This document shows, piece after piece, positions 1 through 7,446 of a stretch of DNA of 15,104 nt (positions within the stretch are counted from its first letter, which is position 1; the number at the start of each line of letters is the position of its first letter). The DNA is from Nitrospirota bacterium. Its GTDB lineage: Bacteria; Nitrospirota; Nitrospiria; Nitrospirales; UBA8639. The position numbers and the translations under genes are program-made. The stretch is from assembly GCA_003233615.1 (NCBI GenBank), contig QIMB01000371.1, forward strand, positions 1-15,104, read 5' to 3'. The notes below the pieces were generated by a model that saw only the letters and a list, made by a program, of their open reading frames with translations, was not told the origin of the DNA and made no database searches.

Positions 1-1790
1 GATTCCTGTGTATGATAGGGGTCCATGTTGATGACGATTAGGAGCATGTTCGTTTTGTCTGGAGTCATCTTACTGTAGAATAGAATATGTTCATTGTCGG
101 TTTCATGAAATTTGAGATTCGTGAATGACTGTAATGCCGGATTATTCTGACGTATGTGGTTAATACTGGTGATGTAGTCTCGAATGTTTCCCGGGCGGTC
201 CCAGTCCCAATGGCGAATTTCATACTTTTCTGAATTGTGATATTCCTCCGTTCCTGGAATGGCGTTGTTTTCACACAGTTCATAGCTGTTGTAGATGCCG
301 TATGCGGGAGACAATGTGGCAGCTAGCACAAACCTGAACTTAAAGGCAGGGCGCCCGCCTTGTTGGAGAATGTTCGGGAGTATGTCAGGTGTATTAGGGA
401 AAAAGTTTGGTCGAAAATAGTCTTTCATCTCACTCTGCGTGAGTTCTGTCAGATATTCCGTCATTTCCTGTGGGGAATTGCGCCAAGTAAAGTAGGTGTA
501 TGATTGTGTGAAGCCTGCCTTGGCCAGGACCTGCATCATCTTCGGCTTGGTAAATGCTTCCGCGAGAAAGAGGACATCTGGATGGTCCTGTTGAATCTCC
601 CCGATGAGCCATTCCCAAAATATGACTGGTTTCGTATGGGGATTATCGACTCGAAATATTTTTACCCCATGGTCGATCCAGAATAAAAATACACGTTTCA
701 TTTCCCGCCAAATCTCTTGCCATGCCTCTGAATAAAAGTCGAAGGCGTAAATATCTTCATATTTTTTAGGTGGATTTTCGGCAAATTTTATCGTGCCATC
801 TGGGCGTTGTTTGAACCATGCGGGGTGCTGCGTGACGTAAGGATGATCGGGGGTCGCATTGATAGCAAAATCAAGGGCGAGTTCCATTCCATGATCGCGT
901 ACGGCTTTCTGGAAGACATCGAATTCTTCCAATGTTCCCAATGCAGGTTCAATGGCATCATGTCCTCCATGTTGACTGCCGATTGCCCAGGGACTTCCTG
1001 GTTCTCCGAGCTTGGCCGTCAGACTATTGTTGCGGCCTTTTCGATTGGTTGTGCCGATTGGGTGAATCGGTGCGAGATACAGCACATCAAATCCCATGTC
1101 TCGAATAGCTGGAAGACGTGCCGCACAATCCTTAAACGTGCCCCCTTTCCCTTCAATCGTTCCCTCTGAGCGTGGAAAAATTTCATACCAGGCACCATTA
1201 CGTGCTCGTTCCCGATCCACGATCACGTCTAACTCTCGGTTATAGAGTGACCATGCCGCACGGGGTTCGTGTTGATCCATGAGTGTGCTCAGTTGCGGGT
1301 CTAACGCGATGGCGACTTGGCAATCCTGGTCCTGGGATTCGTCCCATTGCTTCAACCAGGAGGTCAATGCTGTTTTATCAGACCCTTTAGCCCTGGAGCG
1401 GGCATTGTTGACTTGTGTATGACCTTCTAATAATTCGCTTGTCACATTGAGACGTACGGCATGTTTTTTCTCAAGTTCAATACGCCAGGTTTCATAGGAT
1501 TTGCTATATGCCCCCACGCTATAGATATAGCGATTGTTTGACAAAAGAGGAAATGACCCAGCCCATCGATCATTGTCTACATGGTGCATGGGCGTCTCTT
1601 CCCATGCTTTTTCTCCTGAAATTTTATATCGAAGAATGGCGCCAATAACGTCATGGCCTTCTTTGAAAATATCTGCTGTGACGTCTAGAATTTCGCCAAC
1701 AATTCGTTTCACAGGATACCGCCCGCCATCCAATTCAGGTTCGACTTGTTCGATCACGATTGTCTGTAATTTTTTTGGTATATTGGCCAT
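1..1790 (-). CDS. glgE: GlgE, alpha-1,4-glucan:maltose-1-phosphate maltosyltransferase (partial, 3' end off window)
   Basis: GlgE extends alpha-1,4-glucans using maltose-1-phosphate as donor (GH13_3 family, cytoplasmic). The frame is open from ATG 1790 to the left edge, 596 codons, against roughly 660 residues usual for the family, so only the C-terminal end is missing. Translation shows an N-terminal beta domain, then the barrel motifs LYLAPIHPIGTTNRKGRNN, DFAINATPDHPYV, FRVDNPHTKPV, FLAEAFTKPKMM and NTPDI. The expected nucleophile is Asp382 (FRVDN), the acid/base is Glu411 (LAEAF), and the third acidic residue is Asp469. The first two both sit 12 residues before the positions known for the Streptomyces coelicolor enzyme (D394, E423), which supports both identity and start. 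An AGAGGAG ribosome-binding site lies about 6 bases before the ATG. No treS, pep2 or glgB partner is visible here; they may lie beyond the left edge. Confidence 0.95.
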   Translation of the reverse strand, partial: MANIPKKLQTIVIEQVEPELDGGRYPVKRIVGEILDVTADIFKEGHDVIGAILRYKISGEKAWEETPMHHVDNDRWAGSFPLLSNNRYIYSVGAYSKSYETWRIELEKKHAVRLNVTSELLEGHTQVNNARSRAKGSDKTALTSWLKQWDESQDQDCQVAIALDPQLSTLMDQHEPRAAWSLYNRELDVIVDRERARNGAWYEIFPRSEGTIEGKGGTFKDCAARLPAIRDMGFDVLYLAPIHPIGTTNRKGRNNSLTAKLGEPGSPWAIGSQHGGHDAIEPALGTLEEFDVFQKAVRDHGMELALDFAINATPDHPYVTQHPAWFKQRPDGTIKFAENPPKKYEDIYAFDFYSEAWQEIWREMKRVFLFWIDHGVKIFRVDNPHTKPVIFWEWLIGEIQQDHPDVLFLAEAFTKPKMMQVLAKAGFTQSYTYFTWRNSPQEMTEYLTELTQSEMKDYFRPNFFPNTPDILPNILQQGGRPAFKFRFVLAATLSPAYGIYNSYELCENNAIPGTEEYHNSEKYEIRHWDWDRPGNIRDYITSINHIRQNNPALQSFTNLKFHETDNEHILFYSKMTPDKTNMLLIVINMDPYHTQE

Positions 1791-2123
1791 GAATGACTCC
1801 TCTAGATATCAAGTTTTTCTTTCAAGCAGGCGTGATTTGTTAGGGTTTTCTTAATGTTTCGTATCTATGATTGAGACAAAGACCTATGAGAACTGGTAAT
1901 GATTATCTGTGCTGTGTCGTGTGTATATGCTTGAACGATCATACCGTACTTTTTTGTGCATGCAAGTATTTGTCGAACTACTCACGATAGACTGAAGGCC
2001 GAAGTCTGGTAGAGGCCAATCTCATGCGTGAGCATCTCACATTTGTATGAGTGCTAGCCTTCAGTCTTCAGCATACATCCCTGAGTCGTGACGATATTGT
2101 AGCCCTTGCCATGAAAGCCTCTT
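1791..2123. other. Divergent intergenic region between glgE and the membrane-protein gene
   Basis: This 333-base spacer separates the leftward glgE from the rightward membrane-protein gene, so it should hold both promoters. I see no convincing -35/-10 pair and no protein-like frame. Its right half contains a strong nested inverted repeat, listed separately. Confidence 0.6.
1989..2067. repeat. Nested inverted repeat / structured element
   Basis: Perfect 11-bp outer arms, AGACTGAAGGC at 1989-1999 and GCCTTCAGTCT at 2057-2067, enclose a pair CTCAT (2021-2025) / ATGAG (2047-2051). This in turn encloses a hairpin GTGAG-CAT-CTCAC (2028-2040). The nesting could fold as one branched structure about 79 bases long in either transcript. 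No T-run follows the right arm, so it does not look like a simple intrinsic terminator. It could be a small dispersed palindromic element, a structured leader for the rightward gene, or a small RNA. Function is unknown. Confidence 0.6.
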
Positions 2124-3203
2124 ATGCTTGATGGATTGTTATTGTTTAGCGTGTTAGACGTGTGGCGAGTGCTCTTGCCGCTGGGGTTGTCGATTATTTG
2201 CGTGGGAACCCTCCTGGTTCAACGTTGGTTGGGACAACCAATGGCTGCCGGGCTGAGTCCTGTGCTTTGTGAATTGACATATCGCTGTACGGCTGTTCTC
2301 GCGGTTATCTTGGGTGTGGTGGGACTCATGGTGCCCTGGGCCTTGGGTTATGCACTTCCTGAATCCCACATGGCTGATGGTCCATGGAGTTATGAGGAAA
2401 TGTGCGGATATATGATTGCGTTGACCCTGCTCTGGCGTATGCAGCAGCAGCTTCGTCAACGGCACAATCCGAGTGGAATGCTTATGGGTGGAGTGATGGT
2501 GATCTTTGTGGCAGTGGCGATGCTTTGGATTGTCCGATGGGATCTCATGGCGAATGTGGGGTATGTACAAGGCGTATGGATTCTTGGGAATTCGGTTCAA
2601 TGGGAATGGCTGAGGCTGATTCCCAAGGGACTTCATCTTCTTTTTTCAGCCTTTGTCGCAGGAGGCATCATTGTGGCGTGCTTGGGATTGTTCAATCTTC
2701 TCAGCTCATCGCCAGGGATGGAAGAAGATGGCACTGATTCTGAGCAGAATTCGCCTCCAATTATTCGCTATGGCGTCGGTTGGATATTATCCGGGCTCGT
2801 GACTCAAATGCTCATTGGGCCTTGGCTTTTTCTTCTGTTAAACACCGAATCTCAAACAGTGCTGATCGATGGGAGTAGCTTGACGTCTGTCCTGTTTTTT
2901 GTGAGTGTGACCACGGCTTTATTGGCTTTAGTTTTACTCAACGCCTCTTTTATGGTGCCACATATGAAGGGGCTGCTTTGGGGTGGGCTTGTGAATGCAT
3001 CGCTGACCCTTATTATGATGGGCATCGTTCGTTATGAGGCCTTCATGACTACTCTCTCCTTCCACCGAATGCCGGTCGCTATTGTCGATTTAAGCGGGTG
3101 GCATGTCGTGTCGGTGTTCATTCTGACGGGTTTGCTCGGAGCTATTATGGTACGTTGGTGTGTGTGGCCATTAGAGTCTGTCAAAATGAAGGTCCTTTCA
3201 TAA
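2124..3203 (+). CDS. Multi-pass integral membrane protein of unknown function
   Basis: I do not recognise this 359-residue protein with certainty. It has about eight or nine hydrophobic segments (roughly residues 12-33, 52-76, 94-106, 118-138, 169-193, 216-240, 250-278, 283-303, 325-348). An acidic, hydrophilic loop at about 195-212 separates the halves. The stretch N-S-V-Q-W...K-G-L-H-L-L-F-S-A-F-V-A-G-G around His171 resembles the heme-ligand helix of cytochrome bd subunit I (CydA) and related cytochrome-associated membrane proteins. That is a weak visual similarity, and no CXXCH heme-c motif is present. ATG 2124 is the earliest start after an in-frame TGA at 2112, but it has no clear ribosome-binding site; in-frame GTG codons at 2151 and 2160 are alternatives. 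It is followed by metF in the same direction after 95 bases. Confidence 0.75.
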   Translation: MLDGLLLFSVLDVWRVLLPLGLSIICVGTLLVQRWLGQPMAAGLSPVLCELTYRCTAVLAVILGVVGLMVPWALGYALPESHMADGPWSYEEMCGYMIALTLLWRMQQQLRQRHNPSGMLMGGVMVIFVAVAMLWIVRWDLMANVGYVQGVWILGNSVQWEWLRLIPKGLHLLFSAFVAGGIIVACLGLFNLLSSSPGMEEDGTDSEQNSPPIIRYGVGWILSGLVTQMLIGPWLFLLLNTESQTVLIDGSSLTSVLFFVSVTTALLALVLLNASFMVPHMKGLLWGGLVNASLTLIMMGIVRYEAFMTTLSFHRMPVAIVDLSGWHVVSVFILTGLLGAIMVRWCVWPLESVKMKVLS

Positions 3204-3249
3204 GGCCAAGGCGTTTTTTGAATTGCGCGAGCCTCTTAGGTTTGGATGA

Positions 3250-3266
3250 GTGAATGGCGCCATCAC
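3250..3266. promoter_or_regulatory. Operator-like dyad upstream of metF
   Basis: The palindrome ATGGCGCCAT (3254-3263) is flanked by GTGA and TCAC, making an 8-bp dyad interrupted by one extra A on the left. It lies 33 bases before the metF start. It does not match the MetJ box (AGACGTCT repeats), and no SAM riboswitch fold is apparent. Any role in regulating metF is inferred from position only. Confidence 0.25.
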
Positions 3267-3298
3267 AACTAGACAAATCATGAGGAGCCGACTAAGGT

Positions 3299-4192
3299 AT
3301 GGATATGCATATTTCTGATGTGTTGCGAGCTCATAACCCTGCTATCAGCTTTGAATTTTTTCCTCCTAAAACCGCGAAATCCTCAGAAGACCTTTTTACG
3401 ACCATTTCGGCCCTCATGCCTCTGAAGCCGGCCTACGTAAGTGTGACCTATGGTGCAGGCGGGTCAACACGTGAAAGAACTCACGATTTGGTGGTCAAGC
3501 TTCGACGAGAAACTGATCTGACCATTGTGTCTCATTTGACCTGTGTGGGGTCAGGGCGTGAGGAAATTCAACAAATTCTGGCCACGTATTTGGAGAATGG
3601 CATTCATAATATTATGGCCTTGCGGGGAGATCCTCCTCAGGGGCAAACGATCATGGATGTTCCGAAAGACGGATTTCCCTATGCCTCTGATTTAGTCCAG
3701 TTTATTACACAACGATTTCCGATGATGGGAATGGGCGTTGCCGGGTTTCCCGAGGGGCATCCTGCTACACCAAATCGATTGGCTGAAATGGATAACCTTA
3801 AACGGAAAATTGATGCAGGGGCAGATTATATTTGCACACAGCTATTTTTTGATAATCGTGATTTTTATGATTTTTGCGAACGCTGCGAAGTAGTCGGAAT
3901 TAAAGTTCCCATCATTGCGGGCATTATGCCGATTACCTCTCGGAAAGGGATGGCCAGAATGTCTGAGCTGGCATTGGGTGCACGCTTTCCGGCCAAACTA
4001 CTGAGGGCGATGGAACGAGCTGACAATGACGAAGCAGCCGAACGTGTCGGTATCCATTGGGCGACGGAACAAGTCAGAGATTTGATTGATAATAAGGTGA
4101 AAGGCATTCATTTTTATACATTGAATAAATCAAAAGCCACGCTCAAAATTTATGAGTCTCTTGGCGTTCAGAGTTCGGAAGGATTACAGTAA
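3299..4192 (+). CDS. metF: 5,10-methylenetetrahydrofolate reductase
   Basis: MetF reduces 5,10-methylene-THF to 5-methyl-THF with FAD and NAD(P)H, supplying methyl groups for methionine synthesis; it is cytoplasmic. The 297-residue length matches the bacterial single-domain enzyme. Family motifs run in order: SFEFFPPK (catalytic Glu19), SVTYGAGGSTR, HLTCVG, NIMALRGDPP (about 103-112), a GVAGFPEGHP substrate-loop motif, DAGADYICTQLFFD, PIIAGIMPI and the C-terminal GIHFYTLNKS. Two starts are possible. ATG 3299 has GAGGAG (3282-3287) 11 bases upstream. ATG 3305 (residue 3) is better placed relative to AAGG at 3294-3297. The upstream neighbour is a membrane protein, so there is no methionine operon context. 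Confidence 0.97.
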   Translation: MDMHISDVLRAHNPAISFEFFPPKTAKSSEDLFTTISALMPLKPAYVSVTYGAGGSTRERTHDLVVKLRRETDLTIVSHLTCVGSGREEIQQILATYLENGIHNIMALRGDPPQGQTIMDVPKDGFPYASDLVQFITQRFPMMGMGVAGFPEGHPATPNRLAEMDNLKRKIDAGADYICTQLFFDNRDFYDFCERCEVVGIKVPIIAGIMPITSRKGMARMSELALGARFPAKLLRAMERADNDEAAERVGIHWATEQVRDLIDNKVKGIHFYTLNKSKATLKIYESLGVQSSEGLQ

Positions 4193-4393
4193 GTTGGTGG
4201 TTGATTGGCATATGTCTATTCACTATCCCTTTTCTTAAGATTTCCCTTGCCGGTTTCTTTCGTGTTTTTATCTTTTGGTTTGGCTCCGGGGTTAGGGCCA
4301 TCCGAATCTTAGGGTTTCGCGAGTCCTTATTCCTATTTTCTTCCAGAGCTCATTTTGGGTATGATATCGGGATTGTGAAGGAGGCTTTTTTTT

Positions 4394-5050
4394 ATGAGGT
4401 ATAATCCTGGTTTTCAAGTAACAGTGAATGTAGATGGTCGGCAATGTTTGGTGATAGGTGGGGATGAGGAAGCTGTTGAAAAAATTTCACGGCTGTTAGA
4501 TGCAGGCGCGAAAGTGACGGTAGTACATCCTACCTTGCATGTGGATTTACGAAAACTCACAGCGTCAGGGAAAATAATCCATCGGGGACGAACGTTTCGT
4601 GCGACGGATGCTCAAGATGTTGTGATGATTGCCAACGTCTTGAAGGACGATGTACCTTTGGCAAAATCCCTCTATGAGTTGGCCAAAACAGAAGGGTTCT
4701 TAGTGTGGTCAATGGATCAACCTGAGTACTCCACGGTTGTCATGCCAGCGTTGGTTCAACGCGGTCCATTGCGTATTGCCATTAGTACGAGTGGAACCGC
4801 TCCAGCCTTTGCCCGGACGTTACGTGAAAATCTCGAATCCGTCTTTGATGAAGAATTTGATCAATTTTTGGATTGGTTAGGGGCATTGCGAGAGGAATTA
4901 AAAAAGACCGAATCGAGTGATCGTCGTCGGCGTGAACGACTGGTAGAGGCCGTGAATGGGTTTACTCTGACCGCAAACCTACAGTATCCCAATTCCTGGA
5001 AATTGTCTGCAGAACCAGAATTGGATCAGGTTGGAAAGGTAGGGAGCTGA
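4394..5050 (+). CDS. Precorrin-2 dehydrogenase / sirohydrochlorin ferrochelatase (Met8p/SirC/CysG N-terminal type)
   Basis: This family oxidises precorrin-2 to sirohydrochlorin with NAD+, and often inserts iron to give siroheme. The 218-residue protein is a stand-alone module without the CysG methyltransferase domain. It shows an N-terminal Rossmann region (CLVIGGDEEAVEK, then LLDAGAKVTVVHP), the central segment ending VWSMDQPEYSTVVMPALV, and the signature RGPLRIAISTSGTAPAFARTLRENLE (about 123-147). Asp108 is the likely counterpart of the catalytic Asp known in CysG (D104) and Met8p. The usual GGGxVAxRK nucleotide-binding motif is altered: the third Gly is Asp and the Arg is Glu. The start has a perfect AAGGAGG site at 4378-4384, 9 bases upstream. 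The stop overlaps the next gene by one base. Confidence 0.88.
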   Translation: MRYNPGFQVTVNVDGRQCLVIGGDEEAVEKISRLLDAGAKVTVVHPTLHVDLRKLTASGKIIHRGRTFRATDAQDVVMIANVLKDDVPLAKSLYELAKTEGFLVWSMDQPEYSTVVMPALVQRGPLRIAISTSGTAPAFARTLRENLESVFDEEFDQFLDWLGALREELKKTESSDRRRRERLVEAVNGFTLTANLQYPNSWKLSAEPELDQVGKVGS

Positions 5051-5358
5051 TGGTGTTGCTGGAATTTAGTATGTCTCCTCTTGGCAAGGGGGAGAGCGTG
5101 AGTACGTATGTGTCGCGTTCATTGGACATTATTGACAAAAGCGGTGTTGCCTATCGCTTGAACCCTATGGGCACTGTGCTGGAAGGGGAGTGGGATGAGG
5201 TTTTAGATGTCGTCAAGCAATGCTATGAACGTATGAAAGAAGACTGTCCTCGAATTTCATGTGTGATGAAAGTGGATTATCGTCAAGGCCATACCGGACG
5301 GTTGGAAGGAAAAGTGGCGAGTGTCGAAAAACAATTAAAGCGAACCTTGAAAACATGA
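5050..5358 (+). CDS. MTH1187 family (UPF0045/DUF77) thiamine-binding protein
   Basis: The 102-residue length and pattern are those of the MTH1187/YqgV family: LLEFSMSPLGKGESVSTYV at the start, then SGVAYRLNPMGTVLEGEWDEVL and a closing VMKVDYRQGHTGRLEGKV. Members are small ferredoxin-like-fold proteins that bind thiamine or related ligands and form tetramers; the physiological role is poorly defined. The start ATG shares its A with the TGA stop of the upstream precorrin-2 dehydrogenase gene (TGATG at 5048-5052), implying translational coupling. No thiamine genes are adjacent. Confidence 0.88.
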   Translation: MVLLEFSMSPLGKGESVSTYVSRSLDIIDKSGVAYRLNPMGTVLEGEWDEVLDVVKQCYERMKEDCPRISCVMKVDYRQGHTGRLEGKVASVEKQLKRTLKT

Positions 5359-5462
5359 TCGTCAGTCATGGAACACGTTTTTTGTTCTGATCTTTTCTTG
5401 GATCATACGGACATTATGGTTTTACTTATACAGTGTCTGCAAGGAGATTTGATCAACCAACT

Positions 5463-5558
5463 TGTCATGCTGAGCAGCGTGAAGCATCTAGCTGAGCTAT
5501 GGTCTGGTTGGCCTGGGCGAGATCCTTCGACTCCGCCAGGCCCCGCTCTGGATTGACA
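5463..5558. repeat. Degenerate palindromic dispersed-repeat unit
   Basis: The convergent spacer between 5358 and 5681 contains TGTCATGCTGAGC (5463-5475) followed by GTGAAGCATCT. Its imperfect inverted copy, GCGAGATCCTTCGACTCCGC (5517-5536), ends in TGACA (5554-5558). Units of the form TGTCATxCTGAGC...GAAGxATCT with a mirrored AGATCCTTCG...TGACA half are a familiar class of dispersed intergenic palindromes in many bacterial genomes. The two arms differ in length by about 10 bases, so this copy is decayed. The rest of the 322-base spacer shows no gene and no clear terminator. Confidence 0.6.
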
Positions 5559-5680
5559 TGGTGAGGAACGGAGCCTCTTAGGGCCTGAGCAACGTGGAAG
5601 GGTTTGAACCATGATTTCTGTATGATCCCTTTTCTTGCCTCAAGCCAGACTTGTCCGTTAAGTTTTTTCTCAGCACCATA

Positions 5681-6850
5681 CTATTCTGATGAGATATATG
5701 TGCGATCGGCTTTTCCTCCGATTCCGCAGAGGATTTCATAGGGTATGGTATCGAGCCACATGGCATAATCTTGCGCTGTAATTTCCTTTTCACCTTGTTT
5801 GCCTAATAACATCACTTCTTCTCCAATCGTCGGGTGGGGGATGTCGGTGACATCCACCATCATCATATCCATACAGATTTTCCCAATGATAGGCGCTGGT
5901 ATTCCTTGGATGAGCACATGACCTGTTCCGGTGAGGCGTCGCTGAAAGCCATGAGTGTAGCCTATTGGCAAGACGGCAATTTGTGATAAGCGTCTTGTGC
6001 GAAACAGTGCATTATATCCTACGACTTCGCCTGGCCCAAGCGAGCGGAGGTGCGCAATATAGGTTGAGGCGTACATCACTGGCTGAAGTTCGATGGGAGA
6101 GGACGTTATTTCGTGTCCAGGAGTATAGCCATACAGCATGATGCCCGGGCGAACCATTCCCAGATGGGACTGTGGATGAAAGAGAATTCCAGCGCTATTC
6201 GCCATGTGGTAAATCGGAACGTGTATGCCTTGTGTTTGAACGAGTTGAGTGAATGTCTGAAATTGTTGAAGCTGTTGGTTGGTAAGACTCGGGTCGGGAT
6301 TGTCCGCGTCTGCGAAATGCGTTAAGAGGCCTTGGATGCTCACTGGCGACGCTGATGGAGACAACGAGGATAGAAGGGAGAGTGCTTCTTCTGCCTCAAA
6401 TCCTAATCTGTGTAATCCGGTGTCAACTTTTAAATGGATAGGGAAAGGCTGCTTGTGTGACGGGAGTTCGGTGAGGAGTTGCTGTAAAATTGCAGGATGA
6501 GAAATGACAGGAGTGAACTGATAGTGAATGATGTCTTGAATGTGATGCGCCAAGAGTGGGCCCATGATGATAATTGGAGTATGAATATCATGGTCTCGTA
6601 AGCGAACACCTTCCGGAATTGAAGTAACACCAAATCCAAAAATGTCTAAAGAGGCTAAGGTCTGTGCCACACGAATCGCACCGTGGCCATAGGCATCGGC
6701 TTTGATAATGGGGAGAATTTTTGTCGCAGGAGAAAGATATTGGCGAATCTGCAAGAAGTTTTCTTTTAAGGATTCAAGATGAATCTTTACTGTAAGCGGA
6801 GCATGGGGCACAGTCGATGAGAGGGATGGCGAAGATGGAGAGAGTCTCAC
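5681..6850 (-). CDS. alr: Alanine racemase
   Basis: This PLP enzyme interconverts L- and D-alanine for peptidoglycan synthesis. The 389-residue protein shows the PLP-lysine motif PIIKADAYGHG (Lys50), HLKVDTGLHRLGF, a HFADAD segment, YHMANSAG (about 214-221), VRPGIMLYG (about 233-241), VGYN with the second catalytic base Tyr279, IGYTHGFQR and KICMDMMMVDVT (about 324-335). The start is GTG 6850 with AGGA 7 bases upstream. A serine/proline-rich stretch of about 15 residues precedes the conserved N-terminus. It lies downstream of frr with only 27 bases between, so it is probably the last gene of the rpsB operon. A perfect palindrome occupies that gap and touches its ribosome-binding site. Confidence 0.97.
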   Translation of the reverse strand: MRLSPSSPSLSSTVPHAPLTVKIHLESLKENFLQIRQYLSPATKILPIIKADAYGHGAIRVAQTLASLDIFGFGVTSIPEGVRLRDHDIHTPIIIMGPLLAHHIQDIIHYQFTPVISHPAILQQLLTELPSHKQPFPIHLKVDTGLHRLGFEAEEALSLLSSLSPSASPVSIQGLLTHFADADNPDPSLTNQQLQQFQTFTQLVQTQGIHVPIYHMANSAGILFHPQSHLGMVRPGIMLYGYTPGHEITSSPIELQPVMYASTYIAHLRSLGPGEVVGYNALFRTRRLSQIAVLPIGYTHGFQRRLTGTGHVLIQGIPAPIIGKICMDMMMVDVTDIPHPTIGEEVMLLGKQGEKEITAQDYAMWLDTIPYEILCGIGGKADRTYISSE

Positions 6851-6859
6851 AAGAAGGTC

Positions 6860-6881
6860 CTGAGGGTTCGCGAACCCTCAG
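6860..6881. promoter_or_regulatory. Perfect 22-bp palindrome at the frr/alr junction
   Basis: The arms CTGAGGGTT and AACCCTCAG flank a CGCG centre with no mismatch over 22 bp. In the leftward transcript it forms a hairpin of at least seven pairs with an 8-base loop. It includes the frr TGA stop (6880-6878), and its last two bases form part of the AGGA site used by alr. No U-run follows, so it is not a standard intrinsic terminator. It could limit alr translation, mark an RNA-processing site, or be a protein-binding dyad. Confidence 0.6.
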
Positions 6882-7435
6882 ATCGCGAGTATTTCCTCCT
6901 CCTTTTTCTTGCTGAGTTCATCCACAGTATGAATGAAATTATCGGTTAATTTTTGATTTTCCGTTTCTAACCGACGAAGGTCGTCTTCAGTGATGGTATT
7001 GTCCTTTTGCCGGCGTTTCAGCTCATCATTGCCATTTCGACGGCAGCCTCGAATTTGTACTTTTGTTTCTTCACCATACTTTTTACTCAGCTTCACGAGG
7101 TCTTTCCGTCGCTCTTCACTAAGTGGAGGAATCGGTAGCCGGATGACCTTGCCATCATTTGATGGCGTCAAACCTAGTTCCGAGCTGATGATGGCACGTT
7201 CGATGTCTTTAATGTGCGAAATGTCCCACGGTTGAATCGTGATCAATCGGCTTTCAGGTATGCCTATGTTTGCCACCTGTTTCAAGGGTGTCAGTGTCCC
7301 GTAATAATCAATTTTAATATGATCAAGAAGACCTAATGAGGCACGTCCTGTTCGGAGAGAAGTAAATTCTCTCTTGAGGTGCTCTATTGCCCCTTCCATG
7401 TGTTGATTGACATCCTGAATAGTTGGATCGCTCAT
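6878..7435 (-). CDS. frr: Ribosome recycling factor
   Basis: RRF splits post-termination ribosomes together with EF-G. The 185-residue length is standard. Conserved stretches include the N-terminal helix LKREFTSLRTGRASLGLLDHI, VDYYGT-like IDYYGTLTPLKQVANI, ITIQPWD, GLTPSNDGKVIRLPIPPLSEERRKDLVK and a C-terminal helix ending ELSKKKEEEILAI. The usual IRNIRRDAND segment is IRGCRRNGNDELKR here, a mild divergence. It starts 11 bases after the pyrH stop and ends in the 22-bp palindrome, in the conserved rpsB-tsf-pyrH-frr order. Confidence 0.98.
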   Translation of the reverse strand: MSDPTIQDVNQHMEGAIEHLKREFTSLRTGRASLGLLDHIKIDYYGTLTPLKQVANIGIPESRLITIQPWDISHIKDIERAIISSELGLTPSNDGKVIRLPIPPLSEERRKDLVKLSKKYGEETKVQIRGCRRNGNDELKRRQKDNTITEDDLRRLETENQKLTDNFIHTVDELSKKKEEEILAI

Positions 7436-7446
7436 GATCGTCTCGT

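Noticed and set aside
807..1169. 120-codon plus-strand frame inside glgE
   Set aside because: It lies wholly opposite conserved GlgE barrel motifs and has no family resemblance.
2154..2636. 160-codon minus-strand frame opposite the membrane-protein gene
   Set aside because: It is His/Pro/Gln-rich, as expected from the antisense of hydrophobic codons, shows no recognisable motif, and the plus-strand protein has a coherent membrane pattern.
4201..4404. 67-codon plus-strand frame from TTG between metF and the precorrin-2 dehydrogenase gene
   Set aside because: It has a TTG start without a ribosome-binding site, a Phe-rich composition from a pyrimidine-rich spacer, and an overlap with the well-supported start at 4394.
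5368..5612. Short frames on both strands in the convergent spacer
   Set aside because: They run through the degenerate palindromic repeat and have no ribosome-binding site or protein-like character.
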